The position numbers and the translations under genes were made by a program. From positions 1 to 5,561 of the forward strand of contig DASVDK010000334.1 in NCBI GenBank assembly GCA_036381125.1: a stretch of DNA of 5,561 bases, written 5' to 3'. The number at the start of each line of letters is the position of its first letter. The stretch's first letter is position 1. Under the pieces are notes generated by a model, which had not been told where the DNA came from, ran no database searches, and was given only the letters and a program-made list of their open reading frames with translations. Positions 1-4,435 of this stretch are shown one piece after another. The stretch comes from DASVDK01 sp036381125 [NCBI: Thermodesulfobacteriota bacterium] (lineage in GTDB: Bacteria > DASVDK01).

Positions 1-940
1 CCGCCCCGGCGGGCTGATAGACGCAGAGCGTGCCGAGCCGCTCGCCGCCGATGGCCACCGGCAGCTCGAGCGCGAGGGCCGCCGGCGCCGGCCGCGGGAG
101 CACGCCCCGGGCGACTGCCCCCGCCGCGACCGGCTCGACCTGCCGGGCCGCGAAGTCGAGCGGCGAGCCGCCCTCGAGGCGCAGCGCGACGCGGGCCACC
201 CCCATCCGATCGGCCGCGCCGCCGAGGAGCTGGTCGAGGACCCCGTCGAGGCTGAGCGAGGAGAGCACCGCGTCGTCGATCAGGCGCGGCAGCGGCGCCG
301 CGGCGTCGGGGGCCCCGGCCGGCGGCGGGGGCGTCCGGCCTGTCGGCGGCGTGGGCGCGGCCGGGGCGTCCGATGGTCGAGGGGCGGCCGTGCGGGCCGC
401 CACGCGCGCGGCCGCGGCCACCGCGGCGAGCGCGGCGGCGAGGACGAGCGTCTGTCCGATCGCGGGCCCGGCGTCGGCGCCGGCCAGTCGGCCGGCGAGC
501 CACGGGACGAGGGCCGTGGCGGCGACCAGGGCGCCGGGCAAGAGCCCCCCGCCGTACGCGCCGACGAAGGCCGCGACGACGAAGGTGAAGTAGAGCATCG
601 GGCTCGCGGCGCCGCCGGTGAGCGCCGCCGCCCAGGCGATCAGGGCATCGACCGGCGGGACCACGGCGAGGAACCAGCGCGGGTCGAAGCGGCTCCAGGG
701 GAACGTGAGGACGAAGACGCCGGTCGAGACCGCGAGCATCACCACCGCCACGATGCCGCGAGGGTGGCCGCTCGACAGGCCGCCGACGTGGAAGGCGAGC
801 GCCACCGCGAACGCGCCGAGCACGATCGCCGTGCCGCAGAGCCGCCTGAGCGCCTCGTGCCGCGCATCGGCGGCCGCATCGGTCTCGAACGCCCCCGGGA
901 GCCCCGCCGCAGGCCCATCCTTCCGCGGTGTCGCGAGCAA
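1..940 (-). CDS. Multi-pass membrane sensor with GAF domain (3' end outside window)
   Basis: The reverse strand is open from a stop at 989-991 to the left edge, so this is the N-terminal ~313 residues of a longer protein. Residues 1-30 are polar. About six hydrophobic segments follow, near residues 34-54, 62-80, 89-108, 114-131, 133-150 and 160-180. A Pro/Ala-rich linker covers about 185-216. From about residue 220 the sequence fits a GAF domain: LDQLLGGAADRMGVARVAL at its start, then LELPVAIGGERLGTLCVY with the usual late strand pattern. Membrane sensors of this shape normally end in a histidine kinase, GGDEF or PP2C output, but that part is not in the window. The start is chosen as TTG at 940, with GAGG 5 nt upstream and GGAGG slightly further away; no in-frame ATG or GTG precedes the first membrane segment. 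It lies downstream of the tRNA on the same strand. The transmembrane part matches no named sensor domain I can identify. Confidence 0.75.
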   Translation of the reverse strand, partial: MLATPRKDGPAAGLPGAFETDAAADARHEALRRLCGTAIVLGAFAVALAFHVGGLSSGHPRGIVAVVMLAVSTGVFVLTFPWSRFDPRWFLAVVPPVDALIAWAAALTGGAASPMLYFTFVVAAFVGAYGGGLLPGALVAATALVPWLAGRLAGADAGPAIGQTLVLAAALAAVAAAARVAARTAAPRPSDAPAAPTPPTGRTPPPPAGAPDAAAPLPRLIDDAVLSSLSLDGVLDQLLGGAADRMGVARVALRLEGGSPLDFAARQVEPVAAGAVARGVLPRPAPAALALELPVAIGGERLGTLCVYQPAGA

Positions 941-1039
941 GAGCGCCTCGTGCCTCCACGGCCCGCACGCCCGGCGCGGACTGCCGGGGCGTCAGGGCCC
1001 GATTCCATGCGCTGCGTGACGCCGGGCGGTGGAGGCGCG

Positions 1040-1068
1040 ATCCTATCCTCGGGCTGCCGAGAGAGCAA
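1040..1068 (-). promoter_or_regulatory. Possible promoter for the membrane sensor gene
   Basis: Reading the reverse strand, TTGCTC (1068-1063) is followed after 17 bp by TAGGAT (1045-1040). The -10 matches the sigma-70 consensus at 4 of 6 bases and the -35 at 3 of 6. Transcription would start near 1033 and give a leader of about 90 nt before the TTG start at 940. The rest of 941-1155 shows no gene and no clear terminator for the tRNA, so read-through from the tRNA promoter is an alternative. Confidence 0.3.
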
Positions 1069-1155
1069 GCCATTCTTTCGCGGCGCGCGTGGCGCACGCG
1101 AGGCGCACGCGGCGACGGAGCCGGCAGGGCTGGCGGTCGAGAAGCAGAGGAGAGG

Positions 1156-1232
1156 TGGCGCGCCCGGCAGGACTCGAACCTGCTACCCGCGGCTTAGAAG
1201 GCCGCCGCTCTATCCAGATGAGCTACGGGCGC
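1156..1232 (-). tRNA. tRNA-Arg (anticodon UCU)
   Basis: The reverse strand folds into a complete cloverleaf. The acceptor stem GCGCCCG/CGGGCGC is perfectly paired. The D arm is GCTC/GAGC around ATCTGGATA. The anticodon stem GCGGC/GCCGC encloses the loop CTTCTAA with anticodon TCT (plus-strand 1196-1198). The variable loop is GGGTA, and the T arm GCAGG/CCTGC encloses TTCGAGT. The discriminator is G (1159) and the CCA end is encoded (1158-1156). The UCU anticodon reads AGA and AGG arginine codons, which are rare in the neighbouring GC-rich genes. No copy of its 3' end is seen elsewhere in the window, so there is no sign of use as an integration site here. Confidence 0.97.
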
Positions 1233-1240
1233 ATGCGCCA

Positions 1241-1270
1241 TTCCTAGCGGTTTCACGGCCTCTGCGTCAA
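1241..1270 (-). promoter_or_regulatory. Probable tRNA-Arg promoter
   Basis: On the reverse strand TTGACG (1270-1265) is followed after 18 bp by TAGGAA (1246-1241). The -35 matches the sigma-70 consensus at 5 of 6 bases; the -10 is weak. The predicted transcription start, near 1234, lies just before the tRNA 5' end at 1232, as expected for a tRNA with a very short leader. It faces away from the receiver-gene promoter at 1290-1316. Confidence 0.45.
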
Positions 1271-1283
1271 GTCACGCCCCACT

Positions 1284-1316
1284 CATGTCTTGACATGGGT
1301 CTCGTGACATTATTAG
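1284..1316 (+). promoter_or_regulatory. Promoter and palindromic operator candidate for the receiver gene
   Basis: A consensus -35 box TTGACA (1290-1295) is followed by TATTAG (1311-1316, 15-bp spacing) or, at 17-bp spacing, by TTAGCC (1313-1318). The stretch 1305-1320 is clearly AT-rich against the background. The -35 sits inside a perfect palindrome, CATGTC (1284-1289), TT, GACATG (1292-1297). A further half-site TGACAT recurs at 1305-1310, 14 bp from the one at 1291-1296. Transcription would start around 1323-1325, only 2-4 nt before the GTG at 1327, so the message would be leaderless. A dimeric regulator bound to the palindrome would cover the -35. Confidence 0.5.
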
Positions 1317-1326
1317 CCTAACCATC

Positions 1327-1713
1327 GTGCCCCGGACCGCCAACGACAGCGACGTCCTCTGCGTCGAGGACGACCCGGACATCGCGCGCATTCTCCAGCT
1401 CATGATCGAGGCGACGCCCGGACGGCGCGCGCTCGTCGCTCGCGACGGCGCCTCCGCGCTGAAGCTGCTCGATCGCGGCGACGTCGGTCTCGCCCTCGTC
1501 GACCTGGGCCTTCCCGATCTCGACGGCGTCGACCTCGTACGCGAGATCCACCGCCGTGCGCCGCAGACGCGCATCGTCGTCATCACCGCCTACCACGAGC
1601 GCCGCGGGGAGGCGATCGCCGCGGGCGCCAGCGCCTTCCTCGGCAAGCCCTTCGACCCCGAGCAGATCGTCGCGCTCGTGGAGCGTCACGAGCGCAACGG
1701 CATGGACCACTAG
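1327..1713 (+). CDS. Stand-alone receiver (CheY-like) response regulator
   Basis: This 128-residue protein is a single REC domain with no output domain, the usual size for CheY/Spo0F-type phosphorelay proteins in the cytoplasm. The acidic pocket is E14-D15-D16 (VLCVEDDPD), the phospho-acceptor is D59 (VDLGLPDLDG), the conserved Thr is T87 (IVVITAY), F104 sits at the aromatic switch position and K107 lies in LGKPF. All residues needed for phosphorylation are present. GTG at 1327 is chosen because the domain begins a few residues later, an in-frame TGA lies at 1291-1293, and the promoter places the transcript start right beside it. No Shine-Dalgarno sequence precedes it, which supports leaderless translation. 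Its kinase is not visible in the window; the membrane sensor on the other side of the tRNA is a possible partner only if its missing end is a kinase. Confidence 0.92.
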   Translation: MPRTANDSDVLCVEDDPDIARILQLMIEATPGRRALVARDGASALKLLDRGDVGLALVDLGLPDLDGVDLVREIHRRAPQTRIVVITAYHERRGEAIAAGASAFLGKPFDPEQIVALVERHERNGMDH

Positions 1714-1758
1714 CCGCCGCCTGCTCGATCCCGCCCGCCGGTCCGCCGTCCTCGACTG

Positions 1759-1882
1759 CCGAGCCGCCACGGGGCGGGCGGCCCGGCGCAGTTGCCTGGC
1801 TCGATCTCGCTGTGCTGGTGCGCTCGGCGTCCGAGCCGTCAAGCGGCGGCCGGCCCGGCGCAGGTAGCCGGCGCGATCACGC
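1759..1882 (+). repeat. Imperfect 52-bp direct repeat, two copies 72 bp apart
   Basis: Positions 1759-1810 and 1831-1882 align without gaps at 42 of 52 bases (81%). The longest identical block is 13 bp, from 1779 and from 1851 (CGGCCCGGCGCAG). Both copies begin CCGAGCCG and end GATC, one base, CGC. The 20 bp between the copies is not itself repeated, and no third copy is evident, so this is a two-copy dispersed repeat rather than a tandem array. It could be a degraded REP-like element or a duplicated regulatory site. Confidence 0.6.
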
Positions 1883-1926
1883 ACGACGGACAGTTCTGCC
1901 CGGCTCGGGCCGCGGCCGCTTGACGG
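1836..1926. repeat. 12-bp perfect inverted repeat flanking repeat copy 2
   Basis: CCGTCAAGCGGC at 1836-1847 is the exact reverse complement of GCCGCTTGACGG at 1915-1926. Pairing can continue inward after a 1-nt offset (GGCCCG at 1852-1857 with CGGGCC at 1906-1911). The right arm contains TTGACG, the -35 of the next gene. The left arm therefore carries the same box in reverse, but no -10 follows it at the proper distance. Confidence 0.6.
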
Positions 1927-1948
1927 CCCCGTGACCCCTGCCTACGAT
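1920..1948 (+). promoter_or_regulatory. Sigma-70-like promoter of the SirB1-family gene
   Basis: TTGACG (1920-1925) is followed after exactly 17 bp by TACGAT (1943-1948); matches to the consensus are 5 of 6 and 4 of 6. Transcription would start near 1955, giving a leader of about 50 nt before the GTG at 2007. The -35 lies within the right arm of the 12-bp inverted repeat, so a factor or structure at that repeat could affect access. Confidence 0.5.
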
Positions 1949-2006
1949 GGCCGCGACCGGAAGCCGGGGCGCGCGCCGCGCGCCGCGCTGACGAGAGGAA
2001 GGCCCT

Positions 2007-2861
2007 GTGAGCATCGCCGTCCGACGCCGCTTCGCCGCACTGGCGGCGCGTCCCGACGCGGAGATCGATCTCGTCGAGGCGGCGCTCCTGGTCGCCGCCG
2101 AAGAGTACACGGACCTCGACGTCCGCCACTACCGTCGAGTCCTCGACCGGCTCTGCGACGGCGCCCGCATGCGCGTCGGCGAGGCGGCGATCGGCGCACG
2201 CGGCGGGCTCGGGCCCTGCGAGGTCGTCGGCGCCCTCAACCGGTACCTCTTCGAGGAGTGCGGCTTTCGCGGCAACCGCGAGGCCTACTACGACCCGCGC
2301 AACTCCTTCCTGAACGAGGTCCTCGACCGCCGTCTCGGCATCCCCATCAGCCTCTCGCTGGTCTATATCGAGGTGGGGCGCCGGGCGGGGCTTCCGCTGG
2401 TCGGCATCGGCTTCCCGGGACACTTCCTCGTCGGCTGCGACGCGCCCGAGGGTCGGCTCCTCATCGACCCCTTCGACGGCGGCAAGCTCCTCACCGAGTT
2501 CGACTGCATCGCCATCCTCACGCGCCTGCACGGCCGGCCGGTCCCGCTCGCCCGCCACTACCTCGCGCCGATCGGGCCGCGCGCCTTCCTCGTCCGGATG
2601 CTGGCCAACCTCAAGTCGATCTACCTCGAGCGCGAGGACTACTGCCGCGCCCTCGCGGCGGCCGAGCGCATCCTCCTGCTCACGCCCGACGCCGCGGAGG
2701 AGCGGCGCGACCGCGGTCTCATCCACCTCAAGCTCCAGGCCTTCTCCCTCGCAGCCTCGGATCTCGAGGCTTATCTCCAGGCTCGCCGCGAGGCGCAGGA
2801 CCGCGACCAGGTCACCCGATACCTCACGACCGTCCGGCAGATCCTGGCCCGCCTGAATTAG
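2007..2861 (+). CDS. SirB1-family transglutaminase-like protein with C-terminal TPR-like helices
   Basis: The 284-residue protein matches the SirB1/YchA family (transglutaminase-like core followed by TPR-type helices), and its size is close to that of E. coli YchA. The family signature runs YYDPRNSFLNEVLDRRLGIP (residues 94-113), ISLSLVYIEVGRRAGLPL (114-131), GFPGHFLV with H139, and LIDPFDGG with D154. H139 and D154 fit the His and Asp of a transglutaminase-type triad. The position where a nucleophilic Cys would be expected is Ser-rich (S115, S117), as is usual in this family, so protease or transglutaminase activity should not be assumed. Residues ~190-284 form paired helices (ANLKSIYLEREDYCRALAAAERILLLTPD) typical of TPR repeats that bind partner proteins. 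GTG at 2007 is preceded by AGGAAGG (1996-2002) 4 nt upstream. There is no signal peptide, so it is likely cytoplasmic. It appears to be transcribed alone. Confidence 0.9.
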   Translation: MSIAVRRRFAALAARPDAEIDLVEAALLVAAEEYTDLDVRHYRRVLDRLCDGARMRVGEAAIGARGGLGPCEVVGALNRYLFEECGFRGNREAYYDPRNSFLNEVLDRRLGIPISLSLVYIEVGRRAGLPLVGIGFPGHFLVGCDAPEGRLLIDPFDGGKLLTEFDCIAILTRLHGRPVPLARHYLAPIGPRAFLVRMLANLKSIYLEREDYCRALAAAERILLLTPDAAEERRDRGLIHLKLQAFSLAASDLEAYLQARREAQDRDQVTRYLTTVRQILARLN

Positions 2862-2868
2862 CGAGCCG

Positions 2869-2886
2869 CGGCGCGCACCTGCGCCG
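2869..2886 (+). terminator. Short GC hairpin after the SirB1-family gene
   Basis: CGGCGC (2869-2874) pairs with GCGCCG (2881-2886) across a 6-nt loop, starting 7 nt after the stop codon. No U-run follows, so it would be a weak or Rho-assisted terminator at best. Confidence 0.25.
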
Positions 2887-2921
2887 GCCGGTCCCTCGTC
2901 GGAGCGGCAACCGCCTTCTCC

Positions 2922-2949
2922 TTGTAAATCGCCCACTTGGCGGTAGCAT
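2922..2949 (+). promoter_or_regulatory. Candidate promoter of the two-gene operon
   Basis: TTGTAA (2922-2927) and TAGCAT (2944-2949) are separated by 16 bp, each matching the sigma-70 consensus at 4 of 6 bases. They lie in the most AT-rich part of the 205-bp gap. Transcription from here would give a leader of roughly 110 nt that includes the hairpin at 3020-3038. Confidence 0.4.
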
Positions 2950-3019
2950 TTCCCTGCCGGACTGCTCATTCGAGCCCTATGGCGCGAGGCGTCGGTCCGG
3001 ATTGCGACGAACGAGCTGA

Positions 3020-3038
3020 CCGCCCGGGGATCGGGCGG
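3020..3038 (+). promoter_or_regulatory. Leader hairpin upstream of the annealing-protein candidate
   Basis: CCGCCCG (3020-3026) pairs perfectly with CGGGCGG (3032-3038) around the loop GGGAT. It ends 14 nt before the GAGAAAGG ribosome-binding sequence (3053-3060). With no U-run it is unlikely to be a simple terminator. It could be a structured leader, an operator or chance pairing in GC-rich DNA. Confidence 0.35.
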
Positions 3039-3066
3039 CCGTGTACAGACACGAGAAAGGCACGCG

Positions 3067-3717
3067 ATGGCAGACAAGGCGCAGGCGAACGGGCACGAGG
3101 CGAGCGTCAAGCCGGAGTTCGTGGTGAACCTCCGCGGGAAGGAGTTCGTCCTCTACGCGGGCGTGCTCGACCTGGCACACCAGAAGGGGATTCGCCGGCT
3201 GGAGACCGAGGTGGTGCAGCTCCCCTCGGACCAGAACGGCCGGGAGTGCGTGGTCAGGGCGACGCTCGAGCTCGAGGGGGGCCGGATCTTCACCGACTAC
3301 GGCGACGCCAACCCGACGAACGTCAATCGCCCGATCGCGCAGCACCTCATCCGGATGGCGAGCACCCGCGCGAAGGCGCGCGTGCTGCGCGACGCGACCA
3401 ACATCGGCCTCACGGCACTCGAGGAACTGGGCAGCCTCGAGGACGACGAGCCGGCGAGCCCGCCCCTCCCCCGGGCAGCCCAGGCGGAGGGTGCGCGGCC
3501 GAGCCGTGAGCCGCGCGGCACGCGCGGCGGCGCCGACTCGCCGCGGGGGATCGCCGTCACCGACGCGCAGCTCAGGGCCATCCGGTCGATCGCGCGATCG
3601 AAGGGCATGACGCCGCAGGCGGTGGAGGACTTCGCCCGGCGCCAGTTCAACGCGCCGCTCGAGTCGCTCAACATCGACGAGGCCTCGCACATCATCAAGG
3701 AGCTGCAGCGTGTATAG
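3067..3717 (+). CDS. Candidate Rad52-superfamily single-strand-annealing-like protein
   Basis: The 216-residue protein has two parts. Residues ~16-122 form a compact alpha/beta domain: FVVNLRGKEFVLYAGVLDLA, then VVQLPSDQNGRECVVRATLEL, then GRIFTDYGDANPTNVNRPIA, then a basic helix LIRMASTRAKARVLRDATNIG and LTALEELG. The NP..N turn before an RMA.TRA..R.LR.A.N.G helix recalls the 'TRA..RAL' helix of Rad52/DdrA-type annealing proteins; this link is by pattern only. An acidic, Pro/Arg-rich linker (123-160) leads to a ~50-residue module, VTDAQLRAIRSIARSKGMTP to LNIDEASHIIKELQ, resembling C-terminal modules I recall on phage recombination proteins. If correct, it would coat single-stranded DNA and anneal strands in recombination or repair. 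The ATG at 3067 follows GAGAAAGG (3053-3060) with a 6-nt gap. Its stop overlaps the next gene by 8 bp, indicating translational coupling. No exonuclease or phage gene is nearby. It could instead be an uncharacterised chromosomal family. Confidence 0.55.
   Translation: MADKAQANGHEASVKPEFVVNLRGKEFVLYAGVLDLAHQKGIRRLETEVVQLPSDQNGRECVVRATLELEGGRIFTDYGDANPTNVNRPIAQHLIRMASTRAKARVLRDATNIGLTALEELGSLEDDEPASPPLPRAAQAEGARPSREPRGTRGGADSPRGIAVTDAQLRAIRSIARSKGMTPQAVEDFARRQFNAPLESLNIDEASHIIKELQRV
3697..3712 (+). promoter_or_regulatory. Ribosome binding site and GTG start of the small HTH gene
   Basis: AAGGAG at 3697-3702 stands 7 nt before GTG at 3710, an ideal spacing. It lies inside the end of the preceding gene, whose stop is at 3715-3717. 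This fixes the unusual GTG start and the 8-bp overlap, since there is no other good in-frame start ahead of the helix-turn-helix. Confidence 0.75.
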
Positions 3718-4159
3718 TACGGGTCGCGAGGCGGAGGGGGGCGGCGCCCCCCTCCGGCCGCGCCTCACGAAGCGGGCGCGCGCGCTCGCGGCCTGGGACG
3801 CGGGCGAGCGCGACATCGTGCGCATCGCCCGCGAGGTCGAGAGCCGGCCGTCCTACGTGGCGCGCGTCCTCGCCGACACGGGCCGCCTCACCGGCTACTA
3901 CGACCTCTACAGCCGCACCGGCACGCCGGTGAACGTCTACGGCGAGCGGTTCGCCGGCGTCCTCGCCTTCCGCGACGCCGAGGCGGCGCGCGCGTCGGTC
4001 GAGCGGATCGACCGGCTCTACCACGAGTACGAGGCGGCCGGGGACCGCGCGGGCCAGCACCACGCCCAGGTCGTCGCCCTCGTCGGCCGCAATCGCGCCC
4101 GCTGGGCCGACAAGCCGGAGGCCGCGGCCGTCTTCCACCACTGGCTCATGACGCACTGA
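3710..4159 (+). CDS. Small helix-turn-helix protein of unknown family, coupled to the annealing-protein candidate
   Basis: The 149-residue protein begins with a Gly-rich stretch encoded by a strong hairpin (residues 8-16). Residues ~20-57 form a likely trihelical DNA-binding unit: LTKRARALAAWDAGERD, IVRIAREV, then the recognition helix RPSYVARVLADTG. This resembles the helix-turn-helix of resolvase- or sigma-4-like proteins that step through A..W..G..D...IA..... The remainder (60-149) has no family I recognise: YYDLYSRTGTPVNVYGERFA, then an amphipathic helix AEAARASVERIDRLYHEYEAA, then GDRAGQHHAQVVALVGRNRA and a Trp-containing tail. There is no membrane segment, nuclease motif or ATP-binding motif. 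It overlaps the upstream gene by 8 bp, so the two products are probably made together and may act together. It could be the operon's repressor or a DNA-targeting partner of the annealing protein; both are inference. Confidence 0.75.
   Translation: MYSTGREAEGGGAPLRPRLTKRARALAAWDAGERDIVRIAREVESRPSYVARVLADTGRLTGYYDLYSRTGTPVNVYGERFAGVLAFRDAEAARASVERIDRLYHEYEAAGDRAGQHHAQVVALVGRNRARWADKPEAAAVFHHWLMTH
3732..3756 (+). repeat. Perfect 11-bp hairpin inside the start of the HTH gene
   Basis: CGGAGGGGGGC (3732-3742) is the exact reverse complement of GCCCCCCTCCG (3746-3756), with loop GGC. It begins 22 nt after the first base of the GTG start. In the mRNA it would be a very stable stem just downstream of the initiation site and could slow or gate translation; as DNA it is a palindrome that a dimer could bind. 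The same core recurs downstream of this gene at 4208-4219 and 4310-4321. Confidence 0.7.
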
Positions 4160-4169
4160 CAGCCTTGGA

Positions 4170-4223
4170 GTCAGGAGGGGGACTCCGGGCCGGCATCCGC
4201 CGGCCCTCCGCCCCCCTCCTGAC
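4170..4223. terminator. Large stem-loop after the HTH gene, likely terminator
   Basis: GTCAGGAGGGGG (4170-4181) pairs perfectly with CCCCCTCCTGAC (4212-4223). Pairing resumes at GGGCCGG (4187-4193) with CCGGCCC (4200-4206), leaving loop CATCCG (4194-4199). The whole structure is 54 nt and starts 11 nt after the stop. No U-run follows. It lies between convergent genes, so it may stop transcription from either side. Confidence 0.55.
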
Positions 4224-4325
4224 CACCTCCCCGTTACGTCACTCGCTCCGGGCGGAGTGAATCCGCCCTCCGCTCCAGACGGCCCCCCGGTGTCTCCGTC
4301 ACCGGCCCTCCGCCCCCCTCCTGAC
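4200..4325 (+). repeat. 24-bp perfect direct repeat, 102 bp apart
   Basis: Positions 4200-4223 and 4302-4325 are identical over 24 bp; the core is CCGCCCCCCTCC. A shortened, degenerate relative lies between them at 4263-4280 (CCGCCCTCCGCTCCAGAC). Copy 1 is the 3' arm of the large stem-loop. Copy 2 lacks the matching 5' arm, although the short inverted repeat CCGGTG/CACCGG (4287-4292 and 4300-4305) sits across its left edge. Confidence 0.7.
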
Positions 4326-4425
4326 ACGTCGCCAGCGGGCACGGCGACTCGCGCCGCGAGAGCGGCGCAACCTCCCCGGCATGTCGATCGCTCCGGCCGG
4401 GCGAAGCCGGCCTCCGATTCGGAGG
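4250..4425. other. Cluster of short hairpins between convergent genes
   Basis: Several further perfect stems are visible: GGGCGGA/TCCGCCC (4250-4256, 4262-4268), GTCGCC/GGCGAC (4328-4333, 4343-4348), CTCGC/GCGAG (4348-4352, 4356-4360), GGCCGG/CCGGCC (4395-4400, 4407-4412) and CCTCCG/CGGAGG (4411-4416, 4420-4425). The last begins 11 nt past the stop of the leftward REC-HD-GYP gene and could terminate it. No coding sequence is evident in 4160-4435. Confidence 0.5.
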
Positions 4426-4435
4426 GAGCCGCGTC

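Larger units (their letters stand above)
1714..2006. other. Gene-free region with repeats and the promoter of the SirB1-family gene
   Basis: No convincing gene is seen on either strand in these 293 bp; open frames on both strands look like ordinary GC-rich shadows. The region holds a 52-bp direct repeat (1759-1810 and 1831-1882), a small GCTCGG/CCGAGC hairpin (1822-1836), a 12-bp inverted repeat (1836-1847 and 1915-1926) and a sigma-70-like promoter (1920-1948). No U-rich intrinsic terminator follows the receiver gene. Confidence 0.6.

Noticed and set aside
1156-1232. tRNA-Arg as an attachment site for an integrated element.
   Set aside because: No direct repeat of the tRNA 3' end and no integrase is seen in the window.
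2937-2956. TTGGCGG...TTTCCC looked like a sigma-54 promoter.
   Set aside because: The GG and GC elements are not at the required 10-bp spacing, and the -12 GC is missing.
1931-3110. Long open frames on both strands overlapping the SirB1-family gene.
   Set aside because: They are Arg/Pro/Gly-rich shadows typical of GC-rich DNA. The chosen frame has clear family motifs and a ribosome site.
4170-4325. G-rich runs as a G-quadruplex.
   Set aside because: Neither strand shows four runs of three or more G within short loops; self-complementary hairpins explain the pattern better.
4200-4325. Direct repeats as a CRISPR array.
   Set aside because: Only two exact copies are present, the spacing includes a degenerate third copy and hairpins, and no cas genes are present.
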